NCBI GenBank assembly: GCA_018402765.1
Contig: JAGYIE010000001.1
Location: 186,001-250,000 of the forward strand
Reading direction: 5' to 3'
DNA: 64,000 nt
From: Vicingaceae bacterium
Lineage (GTDB): Bacteria > Bacteroidota > Bacteroidia > Flavobacteriales_E > Vicingaceae
Of the stretch, positions 1 through 8,418 are shown piece by piece. The translations under genes were made by a program, and so were the position numbers. Under the pieces are notes generated by a model. The model ran no database searches and had not been told where the DNA came from. It worked only from the letters and a program-made list of their open reading frames with translations. How positions within the stretch are numbered: position 1 is the first letter of the stretch; each line of letters opens with the position of its first letter.

Positions 1-534
1 TGAAGAGTTGCCTATTTCTATTTAGCAAACTCCTTCGCTTAAAAATATCAATCGTACAACTTCTGCTAAACATACTCTACTACGGTATATAACTCAACTT
101 CAACAAAGCTTTGAACCTTTGAAGAAGTTAAACCTCTATACCCTACCCAACAAATCCAACGCCTTCACAATGGGTTTACATTTTTGAAAACCAAACTTAG
201 TCGTTTGTTGTCGTTCCTCCATTGGCTGACACATTAAAAACGGCTAAGAAAGTAGTTGTAATTAATTAAAATTACAGTTAAGAGTAAACTATTAAGGGAG
301 TGGGGGTTAGGTAATGTCGAAGATAGGTAAAAAATCGAATAAAAATAGTGGAAGTGCTAAAAATTAATGTGTTGAAGTAAGTACATACGGATGGGCAAAA
401 GTCACGGACTGCAAGTTTTCGCGAGTGGGGTTTATATCGTGAATACGACTCTTTTTTAATCAATTGTCGTTATCAGATTGGAAAAATTCGAGATTGAGTA
501 TTAGTGTATAGTTAAAGTATTTTTTTAATCTATT
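1..534. other. Intergenic left edge, no gene recognised
   Basis: No reading frame here looks like a protein. Short frames on both strands are broken by stops and have no recognisable motif. A 17-codon frame from 314 to 367 on the plus strand is Lys/Ser-rich, but too short to support. No tRNA-like fold, clear terminator or direct repeat was seen. The stretch lies downstream of the minus-strand operon ending at 535, so it may hold its 3' end and the end of an unseen gene to the left. Confidence 0.5.
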
Positions 535-1392
535 TCACTCTTCTGTACTTACTAATTCGTCATTTTTCCAGGTGCCTTTCATTTTTTCTTTGTTATTGCT
601 GTCATACAACACCCCAAAACCATTTCTTTTGTCATTAAACCATTGTCCTACATAGCGGTCACCACTTGCCCAAAAATAGGTTCCATATCCCTCTCTTCTA
701 TCTAATGAATAATCTCCTTCGTATCTGTCACCATTTAAGAAATAATAAATCCCCGATTCGCCATCTTTCAAGTTGTTATTCCAAGTACCAATGTAAACAT
801 TCCCACTTCGATAATAGCCCATTCCTTCCCCATTTGCTTTGTTATTCACTACTTCTCCAAAATAGGTCGTTTTTGTTCCATGTATACTATAAAATGAAAG
901 CTCTTTAAGACTAGGTTTTACAGCTAAGGCACTTTTTAGCACCTGGATCTTATTTTTATACGTAGTAATTAGTGAGTCATTTGTGGATTTTTGTATGGTC
1001 TTTAATGACTCAATTTGTGAAGCCAGTAATTTATTTGTTGAACTATCTACTCTTACAACAACAAGATCTTCGTTTGCCTTCTGTTTTAGTTTATTATATT
1101 TTTTAGAATAGTTTTCTCTTTTTTGCAGAATAGAAGAGCCCGTATCTTTTCTATCCAATAAGCTATACAGTTTAAAAGCCGCTGTGTATTCAGCTTCGAG
1201 AAACAGTTCGTCTGCATCAGACTTAATTATAAGTTGTTTATTTTCTTTAAGTAAACTATCGTTTTCTTGTTTAGTTGAATGGTTTTGATTTTCAATAACT
1301 TTAATATCGAAATGCAATTTTACTGAATAGAATGCACTTGATAGCAGTAGTAGCAATGCAATGGTTAAAAATAGACGAATTTGTTTGTTCAT
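535..1392 (-). CDS. MORN-repeat protein with N-terminal membrane anchor
   Basis: A 285-residue protein with a hydrophobic segment at about residues 5-25 (signal anchor or uncleaved signal), then a polar, probably coiled-coil part to about residue 150. The C-terminal 110 residues hold four MORN repeats, each of the Y-x-G-x-W/Y...G-x-G type, for example YIGTW and YVGQW, plus a partial fifth. MORN repeats form extended beta-hairpin sheets, often at membranes, and do not by themselves tell a function. The start used is the ATG at 1392; an in-frame TTG at 1410 would add six residues. It is the last of three minus-strand genes, starting about 20 bases after the DUF2490 stop, so it is probably co-transcribed with 1413-2231 and 2224-4179. 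Identity of the repeats is clear; the role is unknown. Confidence 0.75.
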   Translation of the reverse strand: MNKQIRLFLTIALLLLLSSAFYSVKLHFDIKVIENQNHSTKQENDSLLKENKQLIIKSDADELFLEAEYTAAFKLYSLLDRKDTGSSILQKRENYSKKYNKLKQKANEDLVVVRVDSSTNKLLASQIESLKTIQKSTNDSLITTYKNKIQVLKSALAVKPSLKELSFYSIHGTKTTYFGEVVNNKANGEGMGYYRSGNVYIGTWNNNLKDGESGIYYFLNGDRYEGDYSLDRREGYGTYFWASGDRYVGQWFNDKRNGFGVLYDSNNKEKMKGTWKNDELVSTEE

Positions 1393-1412
1393 TTTAATGA
1401 TTGGTTTCAACC

Positions 1413-2231
1413 TTAGTCTGTAAAATTAATTGTTGGCAGTTGCTTTGATTTTTTTCTAAAATCCAAAGAAACGTAGGCATTAAACCTTATTCCCCAGCGT
1501 TGCCTATAAATGCTACCATCGTTAAGCTGTTGCCCTGTAGTGTACATTAGACCGGCAGAATAGCTAACTCTTGGGTTTGCGATATAAGCTATAGATCCGT
1601 ATAATCTCAAATCGTCAATGGGACTGTTTGTTACTTCCTTACCACTTTGCAAGATAATTTCAATATCGGGCTTGGCGTAAAAGCTACCGGGAACTAATTT
1701 CTTCCCATTGAGTGGAATTTTCATGCTAAATTGATAACGATACCTATTTCTATAAATATACTCCGAACCTTTACGAGCACTGCGGCTCCACCGATGCTCT
1801 AATCTAATCCGGTGATAAATCTGATATCTAGGTGAAGGCATGACGAATAAATATTCGTGCCAAATTCGTGGCTCATATACAAGTGGTTCAAACAAATCGT
1901 TACCAGGTTGAGGAGAATAATCTAATCTCAGAACTCCACCTAAAGAAACACTTATATTTGAAGAAACCATGTAGCTAATTGCATGTCTATTGTACAATTG
2001 TGCCATTCGCCCAATAAAATCTAATCCTTCATATTCTGTTCTTCTATAGTGTAATTGAGCCACCCAAAATACTTTATCACTAATTCTAAAATTATTATAG
2101 GAGCTTAGCCATAAAAAGGTTTCTGGAGTTTCGAAAGATTTCTCATTCGCAACAACTTGGTCTTGTCCCACAGTGTTACTTATAAAATAGCACGACAAAA
2201 GAATAAATAGTTGTAATTGAATCCTATTCAT
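1413..2231 (-). CDS. DUF2490-type outer-membrane beta-barrel protein
   Basis: A 272-residue protein with a signal peptide (about residues 1-22, ending near VGQ). The mature part is rich in alternating aromatic and polar residues, as in small outer-membrane barrels. The N-terminal SYNNFRISDKVFWVAQLHYR region and later HRIRLEHRW pattern match the DUF2490 family, which is common in Bacteroidota and has no assigned function. Its start overlaps the stop of the upstream gene by 8 bases, a sign of translational coupling. It sits between a MORN protein and a MORN-like protein. The family call is good; transport or structural roles are not resolved. Confidence 0.75.
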   Translation of the reverse strand: MNRIQLQLFILLSCYFISNTVGQDQVVANEKSFETPETFLWLSSYNNFRISDKVFWVAQLHYRRTEYEGLDFIGRMAQLYNRHAISYMVSSNISVSLGGVLRLDYSPQPGNDLFEPLVYEPRIWHEYLFVMPSPRYQIYHRIRLEHRWSRSARKGSEYIYRNRYRYQFSMKIPLNGKKLVPGSFYAKPDIEIILQSGKEVTNSPIDDLRLYGSIAYIANPRVSYSAGLMYTTGQQLNDGSIYRQRWGIRFNAYVSLDFRKKSKQLPTINFTD

Positions 2232-4179
2232 TACTAAAGACTAAAGGTAAATTAATGAATTGGGCAGCTTCATTGGGATTTTTAATACGCTTTATCTTTC
2301 GCTCCTTTTTTTGCGTATCCTTTTGTAAAAGTGCTATCATCCCGTTGAAAGCGATACTAAAGTTATTCTTATATAATTCTACTTTATCACAAGAGAGCTG
2401 ATTCAAATTATTAAATAAAGCAGGCAGAATAACCTTATTAAAAGATTTGAACAAATTTGGTTTACTTACCTCCTCCATATTGGTAAAAGTATAGGGGTTA
2501 AAGACTTCATTCGTATAGGCATCTTTTACAGTGAAATATAGGCTTGGAACTCTTTCTAGATAGTAAATCAGTTGCTCAACTTCTTCTAAGCAATCAAATA
2601 AAAAGGGTATTTTAGTTGCTTTTTCTTCTGCGTCAATAATACGAGCATAATGCATAAGTTGCGAGGAAATAAAATGGTTTATGCTTTCAGTAAGATTAAA
2701 TCCAGCCAATTCGTTTTGAAAAGCACCTACTAAAGAATCATTCAAGCGTTTTAAGCGGTTGCTGCGTTCTAGAAGAATGGCTTCTTGCTCTAATAAATTC
2801 TGTTCTTTCTTACTTTCAAAAAGGTAGTAGTTTAAACTATCATTGATTAATTGAACTTCATAAAGTAAGTAATCAAGATAGTTGCTTAAAAGTAAATATG
2901 GATTGGTTGCCGATTTTTTAAAGGTGTTGGTAAATTGATAAGCATATTTTTTTCCCGTTTCGTTTTTAGAGGGCATTTGCACAGAAGAAGAAAAAGCAAT
3001 ATTTTGTAAAATATATTTATCTCTATTCACGAAGCGCAAATATCCTTTAGCATGCAGCAATAATAACGTATCAATAGTGCTTCCTATTTGGTTTTGTATG
3101 GCATCAAGTAGGATTAAATTGTTGTTAACTTTTGGACTTGATAAATCAACAAGGTCAATTTTTGGACTTTTTTTAAAAAGCAGAATTAAACTATCTTTTT
3201 TTCTAAGTTGAATAGATAAATTTTTAAAAAAGTAGTCTTCTTCTTCCCGATAGGGTAGGCTTTCTATTTTGGTTTTTATTATCGGACTAAGCGTCACATT
3301 ACTTTCTTTTGAAACAATTGAGTCTACTGAATTAAGTTCAGTTATGCTCTGCAGAAACAGTGTGTAAAGTTCGATAGGCTTTTTTATAACTGAAGGGTAA
3401 TAATTAATAGAAGTCGACTCAAGTAGTTGAATAATATCAAAGTACTCACGAGATAATTCAATGTCTACAAGTATCAACTTAGCGGAATCAACAAACTGAT
3501 TTGCTAATGAAATTTTGGTATTTTTTGTATGATTTATTTTTTCAGTTATTCTTTTCGAAGCGAAGATCCATTCTTCAATTAATTTTTTTTCTCCTGTTGG
3601 AGTCAATAAGTAATGCAACCAACTGCCATCTGTATAGCCATAAGATGTGGTTTGCCCTTCTAGTAAGTGATTGCCTTTTATGATAGTAAGCTTACCACTC
3701 ACTTGGTTGTCTTTATAGGGAACTTCCGCATAAAGAAGGGTATCTTTGCTTGAATAGTTGTCGTATTTCCAATTTAGAAGTGTCCAATCGCCTTGTTTTT
3801 CTCCTTTTACAATAGATCCACTGTAGAACAGCTCTTGACCATCTAAAGGTTTTGAAAGGTGGTAGTTATTAAAAAAGCCTGTTCTACTTGCAGTTGCGCT
3901 CCCTTTCTGCAAGCTCCAAACTCCATTAGCTCGGTTGTTCGTATACGCGCCACTTAAGTACAAATAGTTAAATGGCTTATTCAATATTTCTTTTTGTAAA
4001 ATTTTGTAAAATAAGAATTTACCCTCAAGTATTGTGTCCGTATTCTGTAGCGTAATTTGATATTGCTTTTGATATATTTTACCATTATCATGAACAAACA
4101 GTCTGCTAATATCGCGTACTTGGCTGCGCAATATGAGAGTGGTTAAGGTTAAGAAGAGAAATAAAAGCAGTCGACTCAT
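2224..4179 (-). CDS. Secreted protein with MORN-like N-terminal half, unknown function
   Basis: A 651-residue protein with a signal peptide (about residues 1-19, hydrophobic LLLFLFLTLTTLIL). Residues about 70-200 contain repeats such as YTNNRANGVW and GEKQGDW that resemble degenerate MORN_2-type repeats. The rest is Leu/Ser/Lys-rich and probably helical, with no motif I recognise. It is the first gene of the three-gene minus-strand operon. The last 8 bases overlap the start of the DUF2490 gene. I infer an exported or outer-membrane-associated protein that works with its two neighbours; no activity can be proposed. Confidence 0.6.
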   Translation of the reverse strand: MSRLLLFLFLTLTTLILRSQVRDISRLFVHDNGKIYQKQYQITLQNTDTILEGKFLFYKILQKEILNKPFNYLYLSGAYTNNRANGVWSLQKGSATASRTGFFNNYHLSKPLDGQELFYSGSIVKGEKQGDWTLLNWKYDNYSSKDTLLYAEVPYKDNQVSGKLTIIKGNHLLEGQTTSYGYTDGSWLHYLLTPTGEKKLIEEWIFASKRITEKINHTKNTKISLANQFVDSAKLILVDIELSREYFDIIQLLESTSINYYPSVIKKPIELYTLFLQSITELNSVDSIVSKESNVTLSPIIKTKIESLPYREEEDYFFKNLSIQLRKKDSLILLFKKSPKIDLVDLSSPKVNNNLILLDAIQNQIGSTIDTLLLLHAKGYLRFVNRDKYILQNIAFSSSVQMPSKNETGKKYAYQFTNTFKKSATNPYLLLSNYLDYLLYEVQLINDSLNYYLFESKKEQNLLEQEAILLERSNRLKRLNDSLVGAFQNELAGFNLTESINHFISSQLMHYARIIDAEEKATKIPFLFDCLEEVEQLIYYLERVPSLYFTVKDAYTNEVFNPYTFTNMEEVSKPNLFKSFNKVILPALFNNLNQLSCDKVELYKNNFSIAFNGMIALLQKDTQKKERKIKRIKNPNEAAQFINLPLVFSNE

Positions 4180-4575
4180 TACTATTAATTATTAAGCAAT
4201 TACTTAATTTGTTTTTTTGGTAAAAAATTGATCTGCAAAAGAGAGAAAATTTTACTGCGTATTAGTTTATTTATGAGGGTATAAATTGAGCAATTTAGTT
4301 GCAAAACTATAAAATATTCACGTCAATCTTTTGCTTGAAGTGTTATTTTATTTTAAAATTATCATCTTCTACTTTTATTCTAAACCTTTAGTTTAGTGCT
4401 GAAGAACTCATTTAAATAGTGTAATGGAATGCGATAAAAATTGGACTTACTTTTTTTATAATTTAGAATATTCATTTTTTTACCGTAAAATAATCGAAAC
4501 CGAAGGTTTATGAACAGCCAATGTAATAACTAGAAGAGAGGTAATTCAAAAGAGTAAATGGGATGACGGTTTAAC
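4180..4575. other. Intergenic region upstream of MORN/DUF2490 operon
   Basis: Very AT-rich stretch between the operon start at 4179 and the small Cys-rich gene at 4576. It should contain the promoter of the 4179 operon on the minus strand, but no convincing TAnnTTTG box was found. No open frame of note and no strong hairpin were seen. Confidence 0.4.
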
Positions 4576-4722
4576 TTATGCGATAATATCTTCGCGTAAC
4601 AAATAGATAAAAGGGCAACGCCCGCAAGCCTTGCCCTTTTTATATTTATCGCAGCACTTGGTTTTCAAGTTGAGTTTCTTGAGTTCCTTTTTATACGCTT
4701 TTATTAATTTTTTCTTTTTCAC
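4576..4722 (-). CDS. Small Cys-rich basic protein (CC-x8-C-x2-CP type)
   Basis: A 48-residue frame starting at GTG 4722 (a second GTG at 4725 is possible) and ending in TAA at 4576-4578. It begins with a Lys-rich amphipathic stretch and carries the pattern K-C-C-D-K-Y-K-K-G-K-A-C-G-R-C-P. I recall very similar small proteins with a CCxKYxKGKxCxRCP core in many Bacteroidota, so this is probably real despite the lack of an ATG. Four closely spaced cysteines suggest metal (zinc or iron) binding, which is inference. It lies downstream of ferritin on the same strand with a 70-base gap. A perfect 10-base inverted repeat lies inside the coding sequence. Confidence 0.6.
   Translation of the reverse strand: MKKKKLIKAYKKELKKLNLKTKCCDKYKKGKACGRCPFIYLLREDIIA
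4609..4640. other. Perfect 10-bp inverted repeat within small ORF
   Basis: The arms AAAAGGGCAA (4609-4618) and TTGCCCTTTT (4631-4640) are exact reverse complements separated by 12 bases. They look like a rho-independent terminator for ferritin readthrough on the minus strand, but they lie inside the frame of the Cys-rich protein and encode its Cys-Pro and Lys-Gly-Lys parts. Hairpin and codons therefore overlap. Confidence 0.55.
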
Positions 4723-4793
4723 CACCTTAAATTGATGGATCAAAATTACTTATTTAAAATGATTCTAAATAAGGAGTAGGTGTTAAAAAAATG

Positions 4794-5300
4794 TTATACT
4801 CCGGCAGGGGCAACGGTTAAGGTTTTTACATCTCTGTCAAAAAGATACAATCCGCCTTTATCATCGCCGATTAAGTTGATTTTATCCAACACTGTTCTGG
4901 CTAATGCTTCTTCTTCAATTTGCTCAGCTACGTACCATTGCAAGAAATTGTGTGTAGAGTAGTCTTTTTCTTCTAATGTAATGGCCACCAAATCATTAAT
5001 GCTTTGAGAAACCATTACTTCATGTTTGAATAACAATTCAAACATTTCTTTAGGCGAACCATAAGCGGTTTTTGGTGCGGCTAAATCTGAAATGGTCGCA
5101 TGTCCGCCTCGCTCGTTAATGTATTTTACCAGTTTCAACATATGCATGCGCTCCTCATCTGAATGCATGTACATGAATGCTGCAACTCCTTCTAATCCTT
5201 TTACTTCAGCCCATGAAGCCATGGCTAAATATACTTGTGAAGACTCTGCTTCAATTTTTACTTGTTTGTTTAATGCTTGCTCTAATCGTTCTGTCAACAT
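4794..5300 (-). CDS. ftnA: Ferritin (bacterial non-haem type)
   Basis: A 168-residue ferritin that oxidises Fe(II) and stores it as a mineral in a 24-subunit cytoplasmic shell. The ferroxidase residues are in the expected places: E17, E50 and H53 (in the SDEERMH motif), E94, Q127 and E130. Its length is normal for FtnA, and there is no haem-ligand or Dps pattern. It is transcribed away from pyrR, with about 100 bases between the two starts. The small Cys-rich protein follows on the same strand. Family call is secure; the exact symbol is by analogy. Confidence 0.93.
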   Translation of the reverse strand: MLTERLEQALNKQVKIEAESSQVYLAMASWAEVKGLEGVAAFMYMHSDEERMHMLKLVKYINERGGHATISDLAAPKTAYGSPKEMFELLFKHEVMVSQSINDLVAITLEEKDYSTHNFLQWYVAEQIEEEALARTVLDKINLIGDDKGGLYLFDRDVKTLTVAPAGV

Positions 5301-5384
5301 AGTTCTCTGTATTTGAAAGCTTAAAATTAAGGGATTATTTTAAATAATTACGGGAGTTATGCGACTAACCTCGGTATAGATTTT

Positions 5385-5392
5385 TATATTTG
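5385..5392 (+). promoter_or_regulatory. Putative -7 box of the pyrR operon
   Basis: TATATTTG fits the Bacteroidota -7 consensus TAnnTTTG. It ends only 8 bases before the pyrR ATG at 5401, so transcription would start at or next to the start codon and give a leaderless mRNA. No good -33 TTTG is seen at 19 bases spacing. Confidence 0.5.
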
Positions 5393-5400
5393 CGCTCAAT

Positions 5401-5943
5401 ATGGTTAATGAACGCCTCATAATCGATAGCAATAAACTACAATTGACTATCAAACGACTTTGTTATCAACTGATTGAAAATCATCATGACTTTTCAGATT
5501 CAGTTATTTTAGGGTTACAGCCACGAGGAATATATATGGCTGACCGCATTCATAAAGAGTTAGAGCAAATCCTGAACAAAAAGGTTCTATTAGGCCGATT
5601 GGATGTTACCTTTTTTCGAGACGATTTTAGGAGACGAGAGAGCCCATTAATTCCAAATGCCACCCAAATCGATTTTACCATAGAGAACAAAAAGGTGATT
5701 TTAATCGATGATGTATTGTATACCGGACGAACCATACGCTCAGGATTAGATGCGATGCTAGCTTACGGTAGACCTCAAAATGTAGAGCTAATGGTTTTGG
5801 TGGACAGAAGATACAGTCGCCACTTGCCAGTGGAAGCCAATTATATCGGTACACAAGTAGACTCAATAGCTGAGGAACGAGTAAAGGTAGAGTGGAAGGA
5901 AACAGACGGAAAAGACCAAATTATACTATATACCCCAGAATAG
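5401..5943 (+). CDS. pyrR: PyrR bifunctional regulator / uracil phosphoribosyltransferase family
   Basis: A 180-residue type I phosphoribosyltransferase of the PyrR family. The PRPP-binding motif VILIDDVLYTGRT lies at about residues 99-111, preceded by the LGLQPRG loop near residue 40. PyrR binds pyr mRNA to attenuate transcription in Firmicutes and has UPRTase activity; in Bacteroidota the RNA role is not established, and no leader attenuator is visible here because the promoter is nearly on the start codon. Its stop is 4 bases from the pyrB start, so the two are co-translated. Family is secure; whether it regulates here is open. Confidence 0.93.
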   Translation: MVNERLIIDSNKLQLTIKRLCYQLIENHHDFSDSVILGLQPRGIYMADRIHKELEQILNKKVLLGRLDVTFFRDDFRRRESPLIPNATQIDFTIENKKVILIDDVLYTGRTIRSGLDAMLAYGRPQNVELMVLVDRRYSRHLPVEANYIGTQVDSIAEERVKVEWKETDGKDQIILYTPE

Positions 5944-5947
5944 CACA

Positions 5948-6898
5948 ATGGAAAAATTATCGACCCGCCACTTATTAGGAATTAAGCACTTAACAAGACA
6001 GGACATTGAATTGATTTTCAATACGGCAGATAATTTTAAAGAAGTAATTAATCGGCCGATTAAAAAAGTTCCTTCTTTACGGGATACCACTATTGCCAAC
6101 TTATTTTTTGAAAATTCTACTCGTACTAAACTGTCATTTGAACTAGCAGAAAAACGACTTTCTGCCGATGTGGTCAATTTTTCGGCCAGTGGATCTTCGG
6201 TTTCTAAAGGAGAGACATTAATTGATACAGTCAGTAACATTCTGGCGATGAAAGTTGATGTAGTAGTAATGCGTCATCCAAATCCAGGTGCAGCAGTATT
6301 CTTATCGAGAAATATTTCAGCAAGTATTATCAATGCAGGAGATGGTACGCACGAGCATCCAACTCAAGCGCTTTTAGATGCTTTCTCAATGCGAGAAAAA
6401 TATGGAGATTTGACCAATAAGAAAGTCGTAATTGTTGGAGATATTGCACATTCTAGGGTAGCTATTTCTAATATTTACTGTCTACAAAAGATGGGAGTAA
6501 AGGTTAAAGTGTGTGGGCCACCAACTCTGATTCCTAAATATATACACGCTTTGGGTGTAGAAGTAGAGTACAATCTAGACGAGGCAATAGCTTGGTGTGA
6601 TGTGGCAATGATGTTGCGTATACAATTGGAGCGACAAGGTGCTGATTACGAAGGTAATCAAGTAAAGTATTTCCCTTCAATTCGGGAGTATGCAAATTTA
6701 TATGGTTTAACACTTGAGCGGTTACATAAATTAAATAAACGCATAACCATTATGCACCCAGGACCAATTAATAGAGGCGTAGAGGTTAGCTCTGATGTAG
6801 CAGATTCTGAACATTCTATCATTCTTAATCAAGTAGAAAATGGAGTAGCGGTAAGAATGGCTGTGCTTTACCTTCTTAGCGGAAGAAATTTAGAATAG
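5948..6898 (+). CDS. pyrB: Aspartate carbamoyltransferase catalytic chain
   Basis: A 316-residue ATCase that joins carbamoyl phosphate and aspartate, the first committed step of pyrimidine synthesis. The carbamoyl-phosphate loop STRT is at residues 57-60, HPTQ at 137-140, and the aspartate-side HPGPINRGVE motif is near the C-terminus. Length matches catalytic chains without an N-terminal extension. No pyrI regulatory gene is next to it. It follows pyrR by 4 bases. A catalytically dead dihydroorotase homologue lies about 3 kb away on the opposite strand; in some bacteria such proteins are structural partners of ATCase. Confidence 0.95.
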   Translation: MEKLSTRHLLGIKHLTRQDIELIFNTADNFKEVINRPIKKVPSLRDTTIANLFFENSTRTKLSFELAEKRLSADVVNFSASGSSVSKGETLIDTVSNILAMKVDVVVMRHPNPGAAVFLSRNISASIINAGDGTHEHPTQALLDAFSMREKYGDLTNKKVVIVGDIAHSRVAISNIYCLQKMGVKVKVCGPPTLIPKYIHALGVEVEYNLDEAIAWCDVAMMLRIQLERQGADYEGNQVKYFPSIREYANLYGLTLERLHKLNKRITIMHPGPINRGVEVSSDVADSEHSIILNQVENGVAVRMAVLYLLSGRNLE

Positions 6899-6938
6899 TC
6901 AATAATTTAGTTAAATTTAGCGCAAAAGAATATAAATT

Positions 6939-7313
6939 ATGGATTACGAAATAGTACGGGAAGAAAAGTTTGCAAGTTTTAAGTTTAAAGAAAGTAGACT
7001 TAACTCTGTGATTGCTCCGTTGGTTAAGTCTGATCTAGTAGTTTTAAATGATGAAGGATTTTCTAATTTTATAGTGGATTTATCTGCTGTAAAGTATTGT
7101 GATTCCTCGGGTTTAAGTGCCATCTTGGTTGCCAATAGAATTGCTAAAGAGCATCAAGGTATTTTGGTTCTTTGCGGTTTGCAGCCATCGGTTCAAAAAT
7201 TAATTGAAATATCTCAGTTAGATCATATCTTAAATATAGTTCCAACTTACAATGAAGCAATGGATTATATTTTTATGGACAACTTAGAGAAGGAACTAGA
7301 CGGTCTTGTTTAA
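6939..7313 (+). CDS. STAS-domain anti-sigma factor antagonist
   Basis: A 124-residue single STAS domain. The loop DSSG at residues 55-58 within YCDSSGLSAI is the usual phospho-serine site of anti-anti-sigma factors such as SpoIIAA, where an anti-sigma kinase phosphorylates it. No kinase or phosphatase partner is seen nearby. The last base of its stop codon overlaps the ATG of the ribonuclease Z gene (TAATG), so the two are coupled, and it follows pyrB by 40 bases. The pairing with rnz is known in other Bacteroidota, but its meaning is not. Confidence 0.85.
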   Translation: MDYEIVREEKFASFKFKESRLNSVIAPLVKSDLVVLNDEGFSNFIVDLSAVKYCDSSGLSAILVANRIAKEHQGILVLCGLQPSVQKLIEISQLDHILNIVPTYNEAMDYIFMDNLEKELDGLV

Positions 7314-8236
7314 TGGCATTATCTGTTCTTATTCTTGGCAGTGCTGCTGCAGCTCCTACACTTAACAGAAACCAAACCGCACAGTTAGTATCTACTGAGA
7401 AGAATCTCTTTTTGGTTGACTGCGGAGAGGCCACTCAAATTCAACTTAGACGCTATAAAGTGCGTTTTCAACAAATCGATCACATATTCATCTCTCACCT
7501 TCATGGCGATCATTTTTTTGGTCTAGTCGGTTTGCTTTCTACTATGCACATGCTGGGGAGAAAGGCAGCTGTTCACATTTATGGTCCAAAGGAATTGCAA
7601 GAAGTGATACAGGTTCAGTTTAAGTATGCAGGTAGTAGTTTAAGTTTTCAGCAGGTATATCATACTGTAGAAGGCAGTTCAGCCCCTATTTATCAAGATA
7701 ACGAGATAGAAGTAACCGCTTTTGAAGTCAACCATCGGATAAAATGTTTCGGTTATAAATTTCAAGAACGTCCTAAACCACGCAGAATTAATGGTAAACG
7801 CGTTGAATTTTATAAAGTACCTAATTACTTTCGTCCTAAACTTAAAGAAGGAGCAGATTTTACTAAAGAGGATGGAGAGGTAATTGCCAATAGTGTGCTG
7901 ACTGATGCCCCTTTTCCCTCTCATGCTTATGCCTATTGCGCAGACAGTGCAGCCCATGAGAAGTATTTAAAGCATATTCAGGGGGTGGACTTACTGTATC
8001 ATGAAGCAACTTTTATGCATGACCAAAAGGCACGTGCTAAAAAAACATATCACTCAACAGCAAAGCAAACCGGTGAGCTCGCTGCAAAAGCAGGCGTAGG
8101 CCAATTGTTGATTGGTCACTTTTCTAATCGATATACCGACTTAAAGCCGTTATTGAATGAAGCAAAGAATGGCTTTAAAACAACTTCATTAGCAGTAGAA
8201 GGAAAGACCTACACAACAGATATAAGCAAGCGTTAA
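7313..8236 (+). CDS. rnz: Ribonuclease Z (tRNA 3'-processing)
   Basis: A 307-residue metallo-beta-lactamase-fold nuclease that removes tRNA 3' trailers. The zinc-binding HLHGDH motif is at residues 62-67, with later ligands in FEVNHRI, YCADS and the C-terminal LIGHFSNRY stretch, which is the RNase Z signature region. It has the short (bacterial, RNase ZS) length. It is coupled by one base to the STAS gene. The N-terminus MALSVLILGS is standard, so the start is well fixed. Confidence 0.93.
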   Translation: MALSVLILGSAAAAPTLNRNQTAQLVSTEKNLFLVDCGEATQIQLRRYKVRFQQIDHIFISHLHGDHFFGLVGLLSTMHMLGRKAAVHIYGPKELQEVIQVQFKYAGSSLSFQQVYHTVEGSSAPIYQDNEIEVTAFEVNHRIKCFGYKFQERPKPRRINGKRVEFYKVPNYFRPKLKEGADFTKEDGEVIANSVLTDAPFPSHAYAYCADSAAHEKYLKHIQGVDLLYHEATFMHDQKARAKKTYHSTAKQTGELAAKAGVGQLLIGHFSNRYTDLKPLLNEAKNGFKTTSLAVEGKTYTTDISKR

Positions 8237-8418
8237 TGCTTAAATGAATGCTTTAGGCAGGTCGATTTAAGGCTTTACTTTGTTACTATTCCTTTAGTCA
8301 AAATTCATTTAAACCGCTAAGTTTAAATTTTTATCTCAAAGCGTCAATAATTAATCACTAGTGAATTTTCAATTCAACTTTTAACCTAATTTCGCTCTGC
8401 CAAATTTTAAGGATAAAA

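Noticed and set aside
295-310. G-rich stretch that could suggest a G-quadruplex
   Set aside because: Only two or three uneven G runs; it does not meet the four-run pattern.
314-367. Seventeen-codon plus-strand frame, Lys/Ser-rich
   Set aside because: Too short and unsupported; similar short frames are expected by chance in AT-rich DNA.
278-463. Reading frame of 61 codons on the minus strand near the left edge
   Set aside because: Low-complexity composition, no motif, no neighbour coupling and no promoter; it looks like chance.
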